The notes under the pieces were generated by a model. It saw only the letters and a list, made by a program, of their open reading frames with translations, was not told the DNA's origin and did no database searches. From contig JBEVKF010000070.1 in NCBI GenBank assembly GCA_040509755.1, positions 7,155 to 71,154 of the forward strand: 64,000 nucleotides of DNA, given 5' to 3'. Each line of letters starts with the position of its first letter. The first letter of the stretch is position 1. The translations under genes were made by a program, and so were the position numbers. Below, piece after piece: positions 48,133-55,603 of this stretch. The DNA comes from JACVRW01 sp040509755. GTDB taxonomy: Bacteria > Actinomycetota > Thermoleophilia > Solirubrobacterales > Thermoleophilaceae.

Positions 48133-48570
48133 GTGCTGTGGTTGTTGCGCCATGGAGACGCCGCGGAGGGCTCGCCGGACGCGGAGCGGCCACTCACCGA
48201 GAAGGGTGAGCGGCAGTCGCGCGCCGCGGGGCGGGCGCTCGCCGCGCTCGGAGTGCGGATCGACGCGTGCATGACGAGCCCGAAGGTGCGCGCGGCCGAC
48301 ACCGCCAAGCTCGCCTGTGAGGCGCTCGGAATCGAGCCGCAGCTCGAGCCCAAGCTTGCGGGCGGGCCGTTCGACGCCGAGGCGCTGGCCGCCGGCCTCG
48401 GCGACAACGTGCTGCTCGTGGGGCACGATCCCGACTTCTCCATGGCCGTGCACGCTCTCACAGGAGCCCAGGTGCGGATGAAGAAGGGCGGGCTGGCGGG
48501 CGTGGAGAAGGGTGAGCTCAAGACGCTCCTCCGCCCGCTCGAGCTGAGCGCGATCGCGGGCACGGACTAG
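48133..48570 (+). CDS. sixA: Phosphohistidine phosphatase SixA (145 aa)
   Basis: Histidine phosphatase superfamily, short SixA type: LWLLRHGDAAEGSPDAERPL with the RHG catalytic motif, MTSPKVRAADTAKLA, and LLVGHDPDFSMAVHALTG with the second His. SixA dephosphorylates phosphohistidine on phosphotransfer proteins; whether PPK1 or another protein is the target is unknown. GTG start. The stop overlaps the ppx stop by four bases. Confidence 0.9.
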   Translation: MLWLLRHGDAAEGSPDAERPLTEKGERQSRAAGRALAALGVRIDACMTSPKVRAADTAKLACEALGIEPQLEPKLAGGPFDAEALAAGLGDNVLLVGHDPDFSMAVHALTGAQVRMKKGGLAGVEKGELKTLLRPLELSAIAGTD

Positions 48571-49451
48571 CCAAGCCGCCGTCCCTCCACCAGCTCGAGC
48601 AGAAGTCCCTCGCGGAGGCCGCCGCGCGCGATGCGGAGCGGCAACCGGAGCAGGTCCGACAGCGCCTCCAGGATCAGGATCCCCGCGGGAAGGAGTCGCA
48701 CCCGCTCGGGGTCGAGCTCGAAGCGCTCCGCCACCTCTCCGATCGGCGTGCTGGACAGCACGCGAATCCCGCGCTCGAGCGTCTCGTGCGCAAGCTCGGC
48801 GCCCACGAGGCGCCGCAGCGACGTTGCCGTGCCGCCCACGGCCACGGCGCTGTCGGCCGGCGGCGGCTCCAGTCCCTCGAACGTCCCTTCGACGTGCCGG
48901 CGTACCTTCCCGAGCTCGGTCGCCGAGGGTGGGTCCGAGCGCAGGTACGAGTCGGCGAGGAAGCCCGAGCCGATTCTGAACGACTCGGACCAGGCCATCC
49001 TGCCGTTCGCCTCGCCGATGGCGAGCTCGCTCGATCCGCCGCCCACGTCGATCACGGCGACCGTCCCTTCCGGCGCCTCGATCAGGGTGCGCGTGGCCCC
49101 TACGAAGGACAGCCGCGCCTCCTCCTCGCCCGAAAGGATGCTCAGCTCCATGCCGCCGGCGTCCTGCACGGCGCTCACGAGGGCGTCCCGGTTCCGCGCG
49201 GTCCTGATGGCGGCCGTGGCCACCGCGACGATGTGCTCGGCTCCGACCTCGGTTGCAACCGCCGCCTGCGTGCGGACCACCTCGGCGGTCTCCGCGATCT
49301 TCGCCGCCGGTATCAGCGCGCCGTTCCCGAGGCTCCTGCCGATGCGCGTGAACGCGCGCTGGGTGACGAGCTCCCGGAGCCTTCCCTCACCGGCATCCGC
49401 CACGAGCAGGCGCGTGGTGTTGCTGCCGATGTCGATGCAGGCGCAGATCAA
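48567..49451 (-). CDS. ppx: Exopolyphosphatase, Ppx/GppA family (294 aa)
   Basis: ASKHA-fold phosphatase: CIDIGSNTTRLLVADAGEGR (phosphate 1 loop), VATAAIRTARNRDALV, VIDVGGGSSELAIGEANG (phosphate 2 loop) and VAVGGTATSLRRLVG. It removes terminal phosphates from polyphosphate, or acts on pppGpp. The length of about 300 is the short actinobacterial form. TTG 49451 overlaps the phoU TGA (TTGA), so phoU and ppx are coupled. Confidence 0.9.
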   Translation of the reverse strand: MICACIDIGSNTTRLLVADAGEGRLRELVTQRAFTRIGRSLGNGALIPAAKIAETAEVVRTQAAVATEVGAEHIVAVATAAIRTARNRDALVSAVQDAGGMELSILSGEEEARLSFVGATRTLIEAPEGTVAVIDVGGGSSELAIGEANGRMAWSESFRIGSGFLADSYLRSDPPSATELGKVRRHVEGTFEGLEPPPADSAVAVGGTATSLRRLVGAELAHETLERGIRVLSSTPIGEVAERFELDPERVRLLPAGILILEALSDLLRLPLRIARGGLREGLLLELVEGRRLG

Positions 49452-50149
49452 AAAGTGGGCGGTACCGCGACGGGGTGCGAGGCGTCCTCGAACTCCCTGA
49501 AGAGCCCGGTGACGACAAACGCGGTCTGCTCGCCGATGTCGACGGCATTGTCCCCGATCCGCTCGATGCATCGCCCCACGAGCATCATGTGCATCGCCCA
49601 CTCGCGCCTGTCCGGCTCGTCGCCCAGTTCGAGCGCGGTGCGGAAGACGTCGCGGTTCAGTTCGTCGATCACGTCGTCCTGCCGGACGAGGTCCTGCGCC
49701 ATCTCGACGTCTCGGCGCGTGAACGCCTGGCCGCACTGCACGACCTGCTGCCGCGCCTGGTCCCCCATCTGCTGAATGAGGTCGAGCAGGCCCTGCTCGG
49801 CCGGCGGCTGATAGCCGTCCAGAGGGACGAGCTTGCACATGTTCACGCACTGGTCGCCCATGCGCTCGACGTGCTTGATCACATGGAGTAGCGCCGCCAC
49901 GACGCGCAGGTCGCCCGCAACCGGCGCCTGCAACGCCAGCAGAGACAGGATTCCCTGGTGGACCTCCAAGTAGCGGCCGTCGATGCGGTCGTCGTCGGCG
50001 ATCACCATGCTCGCGAGCTCGATGTCCTGGTTGCAGACGGTCTCGAGCGAGCGGTCCAGGGCGGTCACGACGAGGTCGAGTCCTCCGAGCGCGGACCGCT
50101 CGAGGCCCCGAAGCTCCTCCTGGAAGTGGGCTCTGGAGGTGTCCGACAT
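49448..50149 (-). CDS. phoU: Phosphate regulator PhoU (233 aa)
   Basis: Two PhoU three-helix domains: HFQEELRGLERSALGGLDLV through AALLHVIKHVERMGDQCVNM, and GDQARQQVVQCGQAFTRRDV through MMLVGRCIERIGDNAVDIGE, with the paired E/DxxxD metal-binding helices. In the family it links the Pst transporter to control of the Pho response. ATG 50149 is used; there is an alternative two residues upstream. It lies just after pstB and before ppx in one minus-strand operon. Confidence 0.92.
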   Translation of the reverse strand: MSDTSRAHFQEELRGLERSALGGLDLVVTALDRSLETVCNQDIELASMVIADDDRIDGRYLEVHQGILSLLALQAPVAGDLRVVAALLHVIKHVERMGDQCVNMCKLVPLDGYQPPAEQGLLDLIQQMGDQARQQVVQCGQAFTRRDVEMAQDLVRQDDVIDELNRDVFRTALELGDEPDRREWAMHMMLVGRCIERIGDNAVDIGEQTAFVVTGLFREFEDASHPVAVPPTF

Positions 50150-50156
50150 GAGCGTG

Positions 50157-51029
50157 CTAGCCGACCTTGCCCGTGACGTACGCCTCGGTCCGGGAGTCGG
50201 AGGGGTTCGTGAAGATCTTCTCGGTGTCGTCGAACTCGACGACACGGCCAGTCCGCTGCTTGCCGGACTCGTCGAGCTCCACGGTGAAGAAGGCGGTCTT
50301 GTCGGACACGCGCGCTGCCTGCTGCATGTTGTGAGTGACGATCACGATCGAGTAGTTCCGCTTGAGCTCGAGCATCAGGTCCTCGATCTTCCCGGTCGAG
50401 ATCGGGTCGAGCGCCGAGCAGGGCTCGTCCATGAGCACCACGTCCGGCTCCACCGCCAGTGCGCGCGCGATACAGAGCCGCTGCTGCTGACCGCCCGACA
50501 TGCCGAACGCGTTGGTCTTGAGCCGGTCCTTCACCTCGTCCCAAAGCGCGGCCTGGTGGAGCGCCCGCTCGACAATCTCGTCCATGCTCCCCTTCATGCC
50601 GAGCACTCGGGGGCCGAAGGCGATGTTGTCGAAGATGGACTTGGGGAAGGGGTTCGGCTTCTGGAACACCATGCCGATCCGCTTGCGGACCTCCACCGCG
50701 TCCACCTCGGGGCGATACAGGTCCTGATCGTGGTAGAGCACCTTGCCCTCCACGCTGGCGGTCGGAATCAGGTCGTTCATCCGGTTCAGACAGCGGATGA
50801 CCGTCGACTTGCCGCACCCCGACGGCCCGATCAGGGCCGTGATGTCGTTCTGGCCGATGTCGAAACTGACGTCCCGGACAGCCGGCTTATCGCCGTAGGC
50901 GACGCCGAGTCCGTGGAGCTGGAAGATTGGCGGCGGGGGCGTGTCGCTTGGCTTCGGGCGCTCCGCCGTAGCGGTCGGATGCGGCAGGTCCACGCGGATC
51001 TCCGGATGCTCGGTCACTTGGTCGGCCAA
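50157..51029 (-). CDS. pstB: Phosphate ABC transporter ATP-binding protein PstB (290 aa)
   Basis: ABC ATPase of PstB type: ALIGPSGCGKSTVIRCLNRM (Walker A), the pst-specific MVFQKPNPFPKSIFDNIAFG (Q loop), MSGGQQQRLCIARALAVEP (signature) and VVLMDEPCSALDPISTGKIE (Walker B). A proline-rich leader (HPTATAERPKPSDTPPPP) precedes the domain. TTG 51029 has AGGTGA upstream; a GTG at 51047, inside the end of pstA, is the alternative. Confidence 0.95.
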   Translation of the reverse strand: MADQVTEHPEIRVDLPHPTATAERPKPSDTPPPPIFQLHGLGVAYGDKPAVRDVSFDIGQNDITALIGPSGCGKSTVIRCLNRMNDLIPTASVEGKVLYHDQDLYRPEVDAVEVRKRIGMVFQKPNPFPKSIFDNIAFGPRVLGMKGSMDEIVERALHQAALWDEVKDRLKTNAFGMSGGQQQRLCIARALAVEPDVVLMDEPCSALDPISTGKIEDLMLELKRNYSIVIVTHNMQQAARVSDKTAFFTVELDESGKQRTGRVVEFDDTEKIFTNPSDSRTEAYVTGKVG

Positions 51030-51040
51030 CTCTAAATCAC

Positions 51041-51931
51041 CTACCACTTCTGTTCGTAACGGTTTCGTAGCCAGATCGCGATGCTGTTCATGGCGAGCAG
51101 CAGTATCAGGAGGAGGAGGATCCCCGCTGCCGCTAGCGGCCGGTAGTCGTTGATGTCGTTGGATGCCCGCGAGATCCAGTCGAAGATCTGGATTGGCATT
51201 GCCGTGAATGGCGAGTCGAGCCCGGTCGGGTTGAACGCGATCACGGTAGCGGCGCCGACCACGATCAGCGGCGCGGTCTCGCCGATCGCGCGCGAGAGCG
51301 CGAGGATCACGCCGGTTGCGACGCCCGGAATGGCCGCAGGGAGCACCTGGCGCCAGATCGTCTGCCATTGGGTGGCGCCGAGCGCCATCGAGCCCTCGCG
51401 GATCGACGGCGGAACGGCGCGGAGCGCCTCGCGTCCGGCGATGATCACCATCGGCAGCACGAGTAGGCCCAGCGTCAGGCCTCCCGCCAGTATCACGTTC
51501 CCGAGGTGGAGCGGACCGCGCACCAGGAACGCCAGCCCAAGGATGCCGTAGACGATCGAGGGCACCGCGGCCAGGTTCTGGATGTTCAGCTCGATCAGCC
51601 GGTTCCACCAGCGGTTCGGGTCGGCGTACTCCTCGAGGTAGATGGCGGTGGCGACCCCGACGGGCACGATGAAGACGGCAACGACGCCCATCAGCCAGAT
51701 CGTGCCCCAGAGTGCCGCCTGGATGCCCGCCTTGTCGGCGGTAATCGACGTAAAGCTGGTGATGAAGTGCCAATCGAGCGTGCCCGTTCCGTCTCGGATG
51801 ACGTCGACCAGGAGTACCGCCAGGAGGCCGATCGCGATCGCCAGCGAGGCGAGCAGCGCGAGCCGAAAGGCCACATCCTTCGCCCGCCGCGAGCCGGAGG
51901 ACCGGCCGATCGGGGCTTCCATGGCGCTCAC
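51041..51931 (-). CDS. pstA: Phosphate ABC transporter permease PstA (296 aa)
   Basis: Six-span permease with the EAA-like loop EGSMALGATQWQTIWRQVLP and the family start of a charged leader followed by LALLASLAIAIGLLAVLLVD. AVPSIVYGILGLAFLVRGPL and SRAIGETAPLIVVGAATV are typical PstA blocks. Overlaps pstC by four bases. Works with PstC as the channel for phosphate import. Confidence 0.94.
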   Translation of the reverse strand: MSAMEAPIGRSSGSRRAKDVAFRLALLASLAIAIGLLAVLLVDVIRDGTGTLDWHFITSFTSITADKAGIQAALWGTIWLMGVVAVFIVPVGVATAIYLEEYADPNRWWNRLIELNIQNLAAVPSIVYGILGLAFLVRGPLHLGNVILAGGLTLGLLVLPMVIIAGREALRAVPPSIREGSMALGATQWQTIWRQVLPAAIPGVATGVILALSRAIGETAPLIVVGAATVIAFNPTGLDSPFTAMPIQIFDWISRASNDINDYRPLAAAGILLLLILLLAMNSIAIWLRNRYEQKW

Positions 51932-52878
51932 TCGTACACCTGCCTGTACTTGCGCACGAAGCGGATCGAGATCATGTTCATCACAAACGTGATCAGGAAC
52001 AGCGTGGTGCCCACCGCGAAGATCGTCTTGTAAGCGATCGAGCCCGTGGCGGCGTCACCCTTGGCGGTCGCGCCGATGAACGCCGTGAGCGTCTCCATCG
52101 ACTGTCCTACGTTGACCCCCCACTGCGGCTGCTGGCCGCCCGCGATGAGCACGACCATCGTCTCGCCCACCGCCCGCGACAGGGCGAGCACGATGGAGGC
52201 GACGATCCCCGAGAGCGCGGCCGGGAACACCACGCGGACGGCGACCTGGAACTTCGATGCGCCGAGCCCGAACGCGCCTTCGCGCAACGACTGCGGGACT
52301 GAGCGCATCGAATCCTCCGAGATCGACGCGACGATCGGGATGGTCAGGAAGCCGATGATGATCCCGGCGGCGAGCGCGTTGAAGATCCCGACGTGGAGGT
52401 TGAGGACGTCGCGCAGGATCGTCGGCGTGAAGAAGGTCAGCGCGAAGTAGCCGAACACGATCGTGGGGATGCCGGCGAGCAGCTCGATCGCGGGCTTGAT
52501 CGTCTTCCGTACGCGCGGCCGTGCGTACTCGCTCAGATAGATGGCCGCCCCGAGCCCGAGCGGGACGGCTACGAGCATCGCGATCAGGCTCGTGGCGAAG
52601 GTCCCGACGACAAGTGGCAGGACCCCGAAGCTCGGCGGCTTGAACAGTGGCGACCACTTGGTCCCGAACAGGAAGTCGTGGATACCCACCGCGCGGAAGA
52701 AGACGATCGTCTCCTGCAGCAGGGCGATCACGATGCCCGTGGTGGTCAGCAGCGAGATCAGCGCGGCGAGCAGCAGGAGCCCCTTGATCACGGCCTCCCC
52801 CCAACGGCGACGAGCCGCCCGGAGGCTCGGAGCCTCCGGGCGGCCGCTACGACCGGCAGCTGTTGTGGCTGCCTCCAA
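51928..52878 (-). CDS. pstC: Phosphate ABC transporter permease PstC (up to 316 aa)
   Basis: PstC permease: IKGLLLLAALISLLTTTGIV, FLFGTKWSPLFKPPSFGVLP, AIYLSEYARPRVRKTIKPAI, LLAGIPTIVFGYFALTFFTP and SRAVGETMVVLIAGGQQPQW. The frame can start at TTG 52878, right after the pstS stop, or at GTG 52791 (VIKGLLLL), with GGGGAGG just two bases before it. The first choice would place a 14-base-pair perfect hairpin (52814-52844) inside the coding sequence; the second leaves it as an intergenic leader. The family usually has some residues before the first span, so both remain open. Confidence 0.92.
   Translation of the reverse strand: MEAATTAAGRSGRPEAPSLRAARRRWGEAVIKGLLLLAALISLLTTTGIVIALLQETIVFFRAVGIHDFLFGTKWSPLFKPPSFGVLPLVVGTFATSLIAMLVAVPLGLGAAIYLSEYARPRVRKTIKPAIELLAGIPTIVFGYFALTFFTPTILRDVLNLHVGIFNALAAGIIIGFLTIPIVASISEDSMRSVPQSLREGAFGLGASKFQVAVRVVFPAALSGIVASIVLALSRAVGETMVVLIAGGQQPQWGVNVGQSMETLTAFIGATAKGDAATGSIAYKTIFAVGTTLFLITFVMNMISIRFVRKYRQVYE
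52814..52844. terminator. Strong hairpin at the pstS/pstC junction
   Basis: A perfect 14-base-pair inverted repeat (GCCGCCCGGAGGCT / AGCCTCCGGGCGGC) with a three-base loop, 35 bases downstream of the pstS stop in transcript direction. There is no T run. It could attenuate transcription into pstCAB, keeping pstS expression higher, or stabilise the pstS 3' end. Confidence 0.6.
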
Positions 52879-53832
52879 CTACCCCCCGAGCGCGGTCTTT
52901 GCCTTGGCCGCCTGGTCGGGATCCATCGCCACGATCTGCGAGGCGTCGGCGATGGCCTGGTAGTTGTCGTTCACGTACTGGAGGAAGGCCTTGACCTCCG
53001 GCCGCTTCAGCGCCTTCGTGCTCGGATACATGAACAGCGGGCGCGACAGCGGCTTGTACTCGCCTGACTGGATCGTCTCGGTCGTGGGCTCGACGCAACC
53101 GCCGCCGCCGTCGACCGTCACCAGGTTCAGCTTGTCCTTGTTCTGCTCGTAGTAGGAGTGGCCGAAGTAGCCGAGGCCGCCGGGCTCGCCGGCCACGCCC
53201 TGAACCAGGACGTTGTCGTCCTCGGAGGGCGAGTAGTCCTCGCGCGAGACGCCCTCCTCACCGTTGATCTCACCGGTGAAGAAGTCGAACGTGCCCGAGT
53301 CGGTGCCCGGCCCGAAGAGCTTCAGCTCGGTGTCGGGGAGCTTCGGGTTGATCTCGCTCAGGCTCTTGACCTTCGAGCCCTTGTTCCACAGCTTCTTCAG
53401 CTCGGCTGTGGTGAGGCAGTCGACCTTCAGGTCGGGATTGGTGACGACGGCGATGCCGTCGTTCGCGACCTGGATCTCCTTGTAGGTGATCCCCGCCTTC
53501 TTGCAGACCGGGGCCTCCTCATCGGGCTTGATCGGCCGTGACGCGTCGGAGATGTCGGTCTCGCCTGCGCAGAACTTCTCGAAGCCGCCGCCCGTACCCG
53601 AGGTGCCGACCGTGATCTTCACGTTCGGGTTCTCGCCCTGGAACGCCTCCTGAGCGGCCTGGGCGAACGGGGCCACGGTGCTCGACCCGTCGATCTTGAT
53701 CGTGCCGGACAGGTCGCCTCCGCCACTGCTGCTGTTCGAGCTGCTGCTGCTGCTGTCGTCGTCGCCTCCGCACGCCGTCGCGCCCAGCGCAAGGGCGCCG
53801 CATGCGGCAATCGAAATAAGGATCTTCTTCAT
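52879..53832 (-). CDS. pstS: Phosphate-binding lipoprotein PstS (317 aa)
   Basis: Lipoprotein signal (MKKILISIAACGALALGATA, then the lipid-modified Cys) followed by a low-complexity DDDSSSSSSNSSSGGG linker and a PstS periplasmic-binding fold: KIDGSSTVAPFAQAAQEAFQ, VGTSGTGGGFEKFCAGETDI, DASRPIKPDE and RSGTxxx-type GPGTDSGTFDFFTGE. Captures phosphate outside the membrane for PstCAB. ATG 53832 gives the proper signal peptide; an upstream start would add eight residues. A Pho-box-like repeat lies 54 bases upstream. Confidence 0.94.
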   Translation of the reverse strand: MKKILISIAACGALALGATACGGDDDSSSSSSNSSSGGGDLSGTIKIDGSSTVAPFAQAAQEAFQGENPNVKITVGTSGTGGGFEKFCAGETDISDASRPIKPDEEAPVCKKAGITYKEIQVANDGIAVVTNPDLKVDCLTTAELKKLWNKGSKVKSLSEINPKLPDTELKLFGPGTDSGTFDFFTGEINGEEGVSREDYSPSEDDNVLVQGVAGEPGGLGYFGHSYYEQNKDKLNLVTVDGGGGCVEPTTETIQSGEYKPLSRPLFMYPSTKALKRPEVKAFLQYVNDNYQAIADASQIVAMDPDQAAKAKTALGG

Positions 53833-53885
53833 GTCCCGCACGCTCGCATCACCCACGGGCGAGTCTGTTATCCGCCTGTGGCCGC

Positions 53886-53907
53886 CTTGTAAAAAGGATG
53901 TGAACGC
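53886..53907 (-). promoter_or_regulatory. Pho-box-like direct repeat upstream of pstS
   Basis: CTTGTAAAAAG then GATGTGAACGC on the plus strand: two 11-base units. On the pst strand this reads GTTCACATCC-TTTTTACA, resembling the 11-base direct repeats of actinobacterial PhoP boxes (GTTCACC core). It differs at only 3 of 22 positions from the repeat at 54266. Likely operator for the phosphate-starvation response of pstSCAB-phoU-ppx. Confidence 0.7.
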
Positions 53908-53913
53908 CGGCTG

Positions 53914-54210
53914 CTACTCGGAGGAGAGCCGGTAGCCGAACCCGAAGTGCGTGTGGATGTAGGCCCGGCCGGGGAGCGCCTCGTCCAGCTTCTGGCGAAG
54001 CCTTGCGATGTACACGTCGACCGACCGGTCGGTCTTCCGGTAGTGCTCCTCCCACACGGCCTGGTAGAGCTCCTCGCGCGAGACGATGCGATCGCGGCGC
54101 TCTGCCAGCGCCGTGAGCACGTCCAGCTCGCGAACCGTCAGCTGGAGCGGGCGCCCGCCGGCCAGGGCGAGGTATTCAGTGGGCCGAATCTCGAGCTCTC
54201 CGACGACCAT
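53914..54210 (-). CDS. Receiver-less PhoB/OmpR-type winged-helix protein (98 aa)
   Basis: The whole protein is one trans-reg-C winged helix: VGELEIRPTEYLALAGGRPL, then LTVRELDVLTALAERRDRIV, SREELYQAVWEEHYRKTDRS recognition region and AYIHTHFGFGYRLSSE wing. It is clearly paralogous to the C-terminal half of the divergent response regulator (both share REELYQAVW-type, DRSVDV and YIHTHFG.GYR blocks). With no receiver it cannot respond to phosphorylation directly, so it may bind the flanking Pho boxes constitutively or compete with the full-length regulator (inference). Confidence 0.87.
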   Translation of the reverse strand: MVVGELEIRPTEYLALAGGRPLQLTVRELDVLTALAERRDRIVSREELYQAVWEEHYRKTDRSVDVYIARLRQKLDEALPGRAYIHTHFGFGYRLSSE

Positions 54211-54265
54211 GGAGAGCGACTGTGCCAGTCCCGGCCCGCAAAGACGGTTATTTCGGCGTTTCCGG

Positions 54266-54287
54266 CTTGTGAAAAGCCTGTGAACGC
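54266..54287 (-). promoter_or_regulatory. Pho-box-like direct repeat between divergent regulators
   Basis: CTTGTGAAAAG then CCTGTGAACGC: two 11-base units, 19 of 22 bases identical to the repeat upstream of pstS. On the opposite strand it reads TTCACAGGCTT-TTCACA. Located 56 bases upstream of the small winged-helix gene and 39 bases upstream of the response regulator, it could control either. Confidence 0.7.
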
Positions 54288-54325
54288 GAAACGCTCCGTT
54301 GGGCGTCTCTTTATGCTTCCGGGAG

Positions 54326-55120
54326 ATGGCGGATCTGCGAATCGCGATCCTCGACTCTGATTCGGGGTTCGTGCGAGTGCTTGTGAAGCGGGCCGCGGAC
54401 CTCGGCTGGCAATACCGGTGCCTGGAGGCGGCCCCGCCCGTCGAGGAGTTCGTGGCAATGCGCGTGAACGCGCTTGTCGTCGACCTCAGCCTCATGGGCC
54501 CCCGCGCGTGGGAGTTCCTCGAGCGCGTGACGGCGGCGCTCCCCGGAATGGGCGTCGTGGTCTGCACCGGCCGCACCAGCGTGTCGCAGCGGGTGCGCGG
54601 CCTGCGCGCCGGCGCCGACGACTGGATCACGAAGCCGTGCCACCCCGAGGAGGTGCTCGCGCGCATCGAGGCCGTGGTGCGGCGCCGCAAGCGCGCCTCC
54701 GCGCGGGTCGAGATGGGCCCGCTGGTGGCCGGCGAGCTGGAGATCCGGGCGGACCAGTTCCAGGCGTTCGTGCGCAGCCGCAGCGTCGACCTGACGAGGC
54801 GCGAGTTCGAGCTGCTCCAGCTGCTGGCGCAGGCGCAGGGGAAGGTGCTCCAGCGCGAGGAGATCTACCAGGCGGTCTGGGGCTACGCCATGGCCCACGG
54901 CGACCGGTCGGTGGACGTGTTCGTACGCAAGGTGCGCCTGAAGCTCGAGACCACCTCGCCGGACTGGAGTTACATCCACACGCACTTCGGCGTCGGGTAC
55001 CGCTTCCAGCCCGAGCGCTCGGGCGGCCCGGACGAGGCCGCGGCGTTCGAGGAGGAGCTGCGCAGCCCGCCGGCATCTGCCTCGGAGCCCACCGAGAGCA
55101 TCCTCAGTAGACAGTCGTAG
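54326..55120 (+). CDS. OmpR/PhoB-family response regulator (264 aa)
   Basis: Receiver (about 1-120): the acidic pair region reads ILDSDSGF, the phospho-acceptor Asp is in ALVVDLSLMG, the switch Thr in VVCTGRTS and the Lys in WITKPCHP. It is therefore largely conserved, though one acidic position is Ser. The PhoB-type winged helix (about 135-230) has LTRREFELLQLLAQAQGKVL and YIHTHFGVGYRFQPE. A polar tail of about 30 residues follows. The likely regulator of the adjacent pst genes; no histidine kinase is nearby. ATG 54326 has no spaced Shine-Dalgarno; a TTG at 54299 is possible. Confidence 0.87.
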   Translation: MADLRIAILDSDSGFVRVLVKRAADLGWQYRCLEAAPPVEEFVAMRVNALVVDLSLMGPRAWEFLERVTAALPGMGVVVCTGRTSVSQRVRGLRAGADDWITKPCHPEEVLARIEAVVRRRKRASARVEMGPLVAGELEIRADQFQAFVRSRSVDLTRREFELLQLLAQAQGKVLQREEIYQAVWGYAMAHGDRSVDVFVRKVRLKLETTSPDWSYIHTHFGVGYRFQPERSGGPDEAAAFEEELRSPPASASEPTESILSRQS

Positions 55121-55142
55121 GCGTTAGCCATACTGCGCCCGC

Positions 55143-55595
55143 ATGTCGAGGAATCAGCGGATTGGGCTGCTCGCAGCCGCCGCGGTGGTGGTCGTCGTGG
55201 CGATCGTGGTCGCGGTCGCGAGTGGCGGTGGGAGCGACGACAACACGACGGCTCAGACGACGACTCAGGGCGGGTCCGGCGGCACCGGGACCACCACGAC
55301 GGCCGCGCCGCAGCCGACCGAATTCCGCCTTCAGATCAAGGGCGGCGAGCCGGTCGGCGGCGTGCAGGACTTCAAGGTGAAGAAGGGCGACAAGGTGACG
55401 ATCGTCGTCACCGCCGACGCGCACGACGACATCCATGTCCACGGCGTCGATATCGAGAAGCCGGTCGAGCCGGGCAAGCCCACAACCTTCAGGTTCACTG
55501 CCGACACCGAGGGCATCTTCGACATCGAGAGCCATGTGGCCGAGGACGCAGGCCGTGAGCCGCAGATGGCAAAGCTGACGGTCGAGCCCGACTGA
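55143..55595 (+). CDS. Membrane-anchored cupredoxin-like protein (150 aa)
   Basis: N-terminal membrane anchor (LLAAAAVVVVVAIVVAVASG), a Thr/Gly-rich linker (about 30-58), then a cupredoxin-like beta sandwich: EFRLQIKGGEPVGGVQDFKV, VVTADAHDDIHVHGVDIEK, and FDIESHVAEDAGREPQMAKL. The His residues and the terminal Met are in positions where type I copper ligands occur, but the Cys is missing, so it could be a copper carrier rather than an electron-transfer protein. It begins 22 bases after the response regulator and nine bases before the membrane protein. Confidence 0.8.
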   Translation: MSRNQRIGLLAAAAVVVVVAIVVAVASGGGSDDNTTAQTTTQGGSGGTGTTTTAAPQPTEFRLQIKGGEPVGGVQDFKVKKGDKVTIVVTADAHDDIHVHGVDIEKPVEPGKPTTFRFTADTEGIFDIESHVAEDAGREPQMAKLTVEPD

Positions 55596-55603
55596 CCTGA
55601 GTC

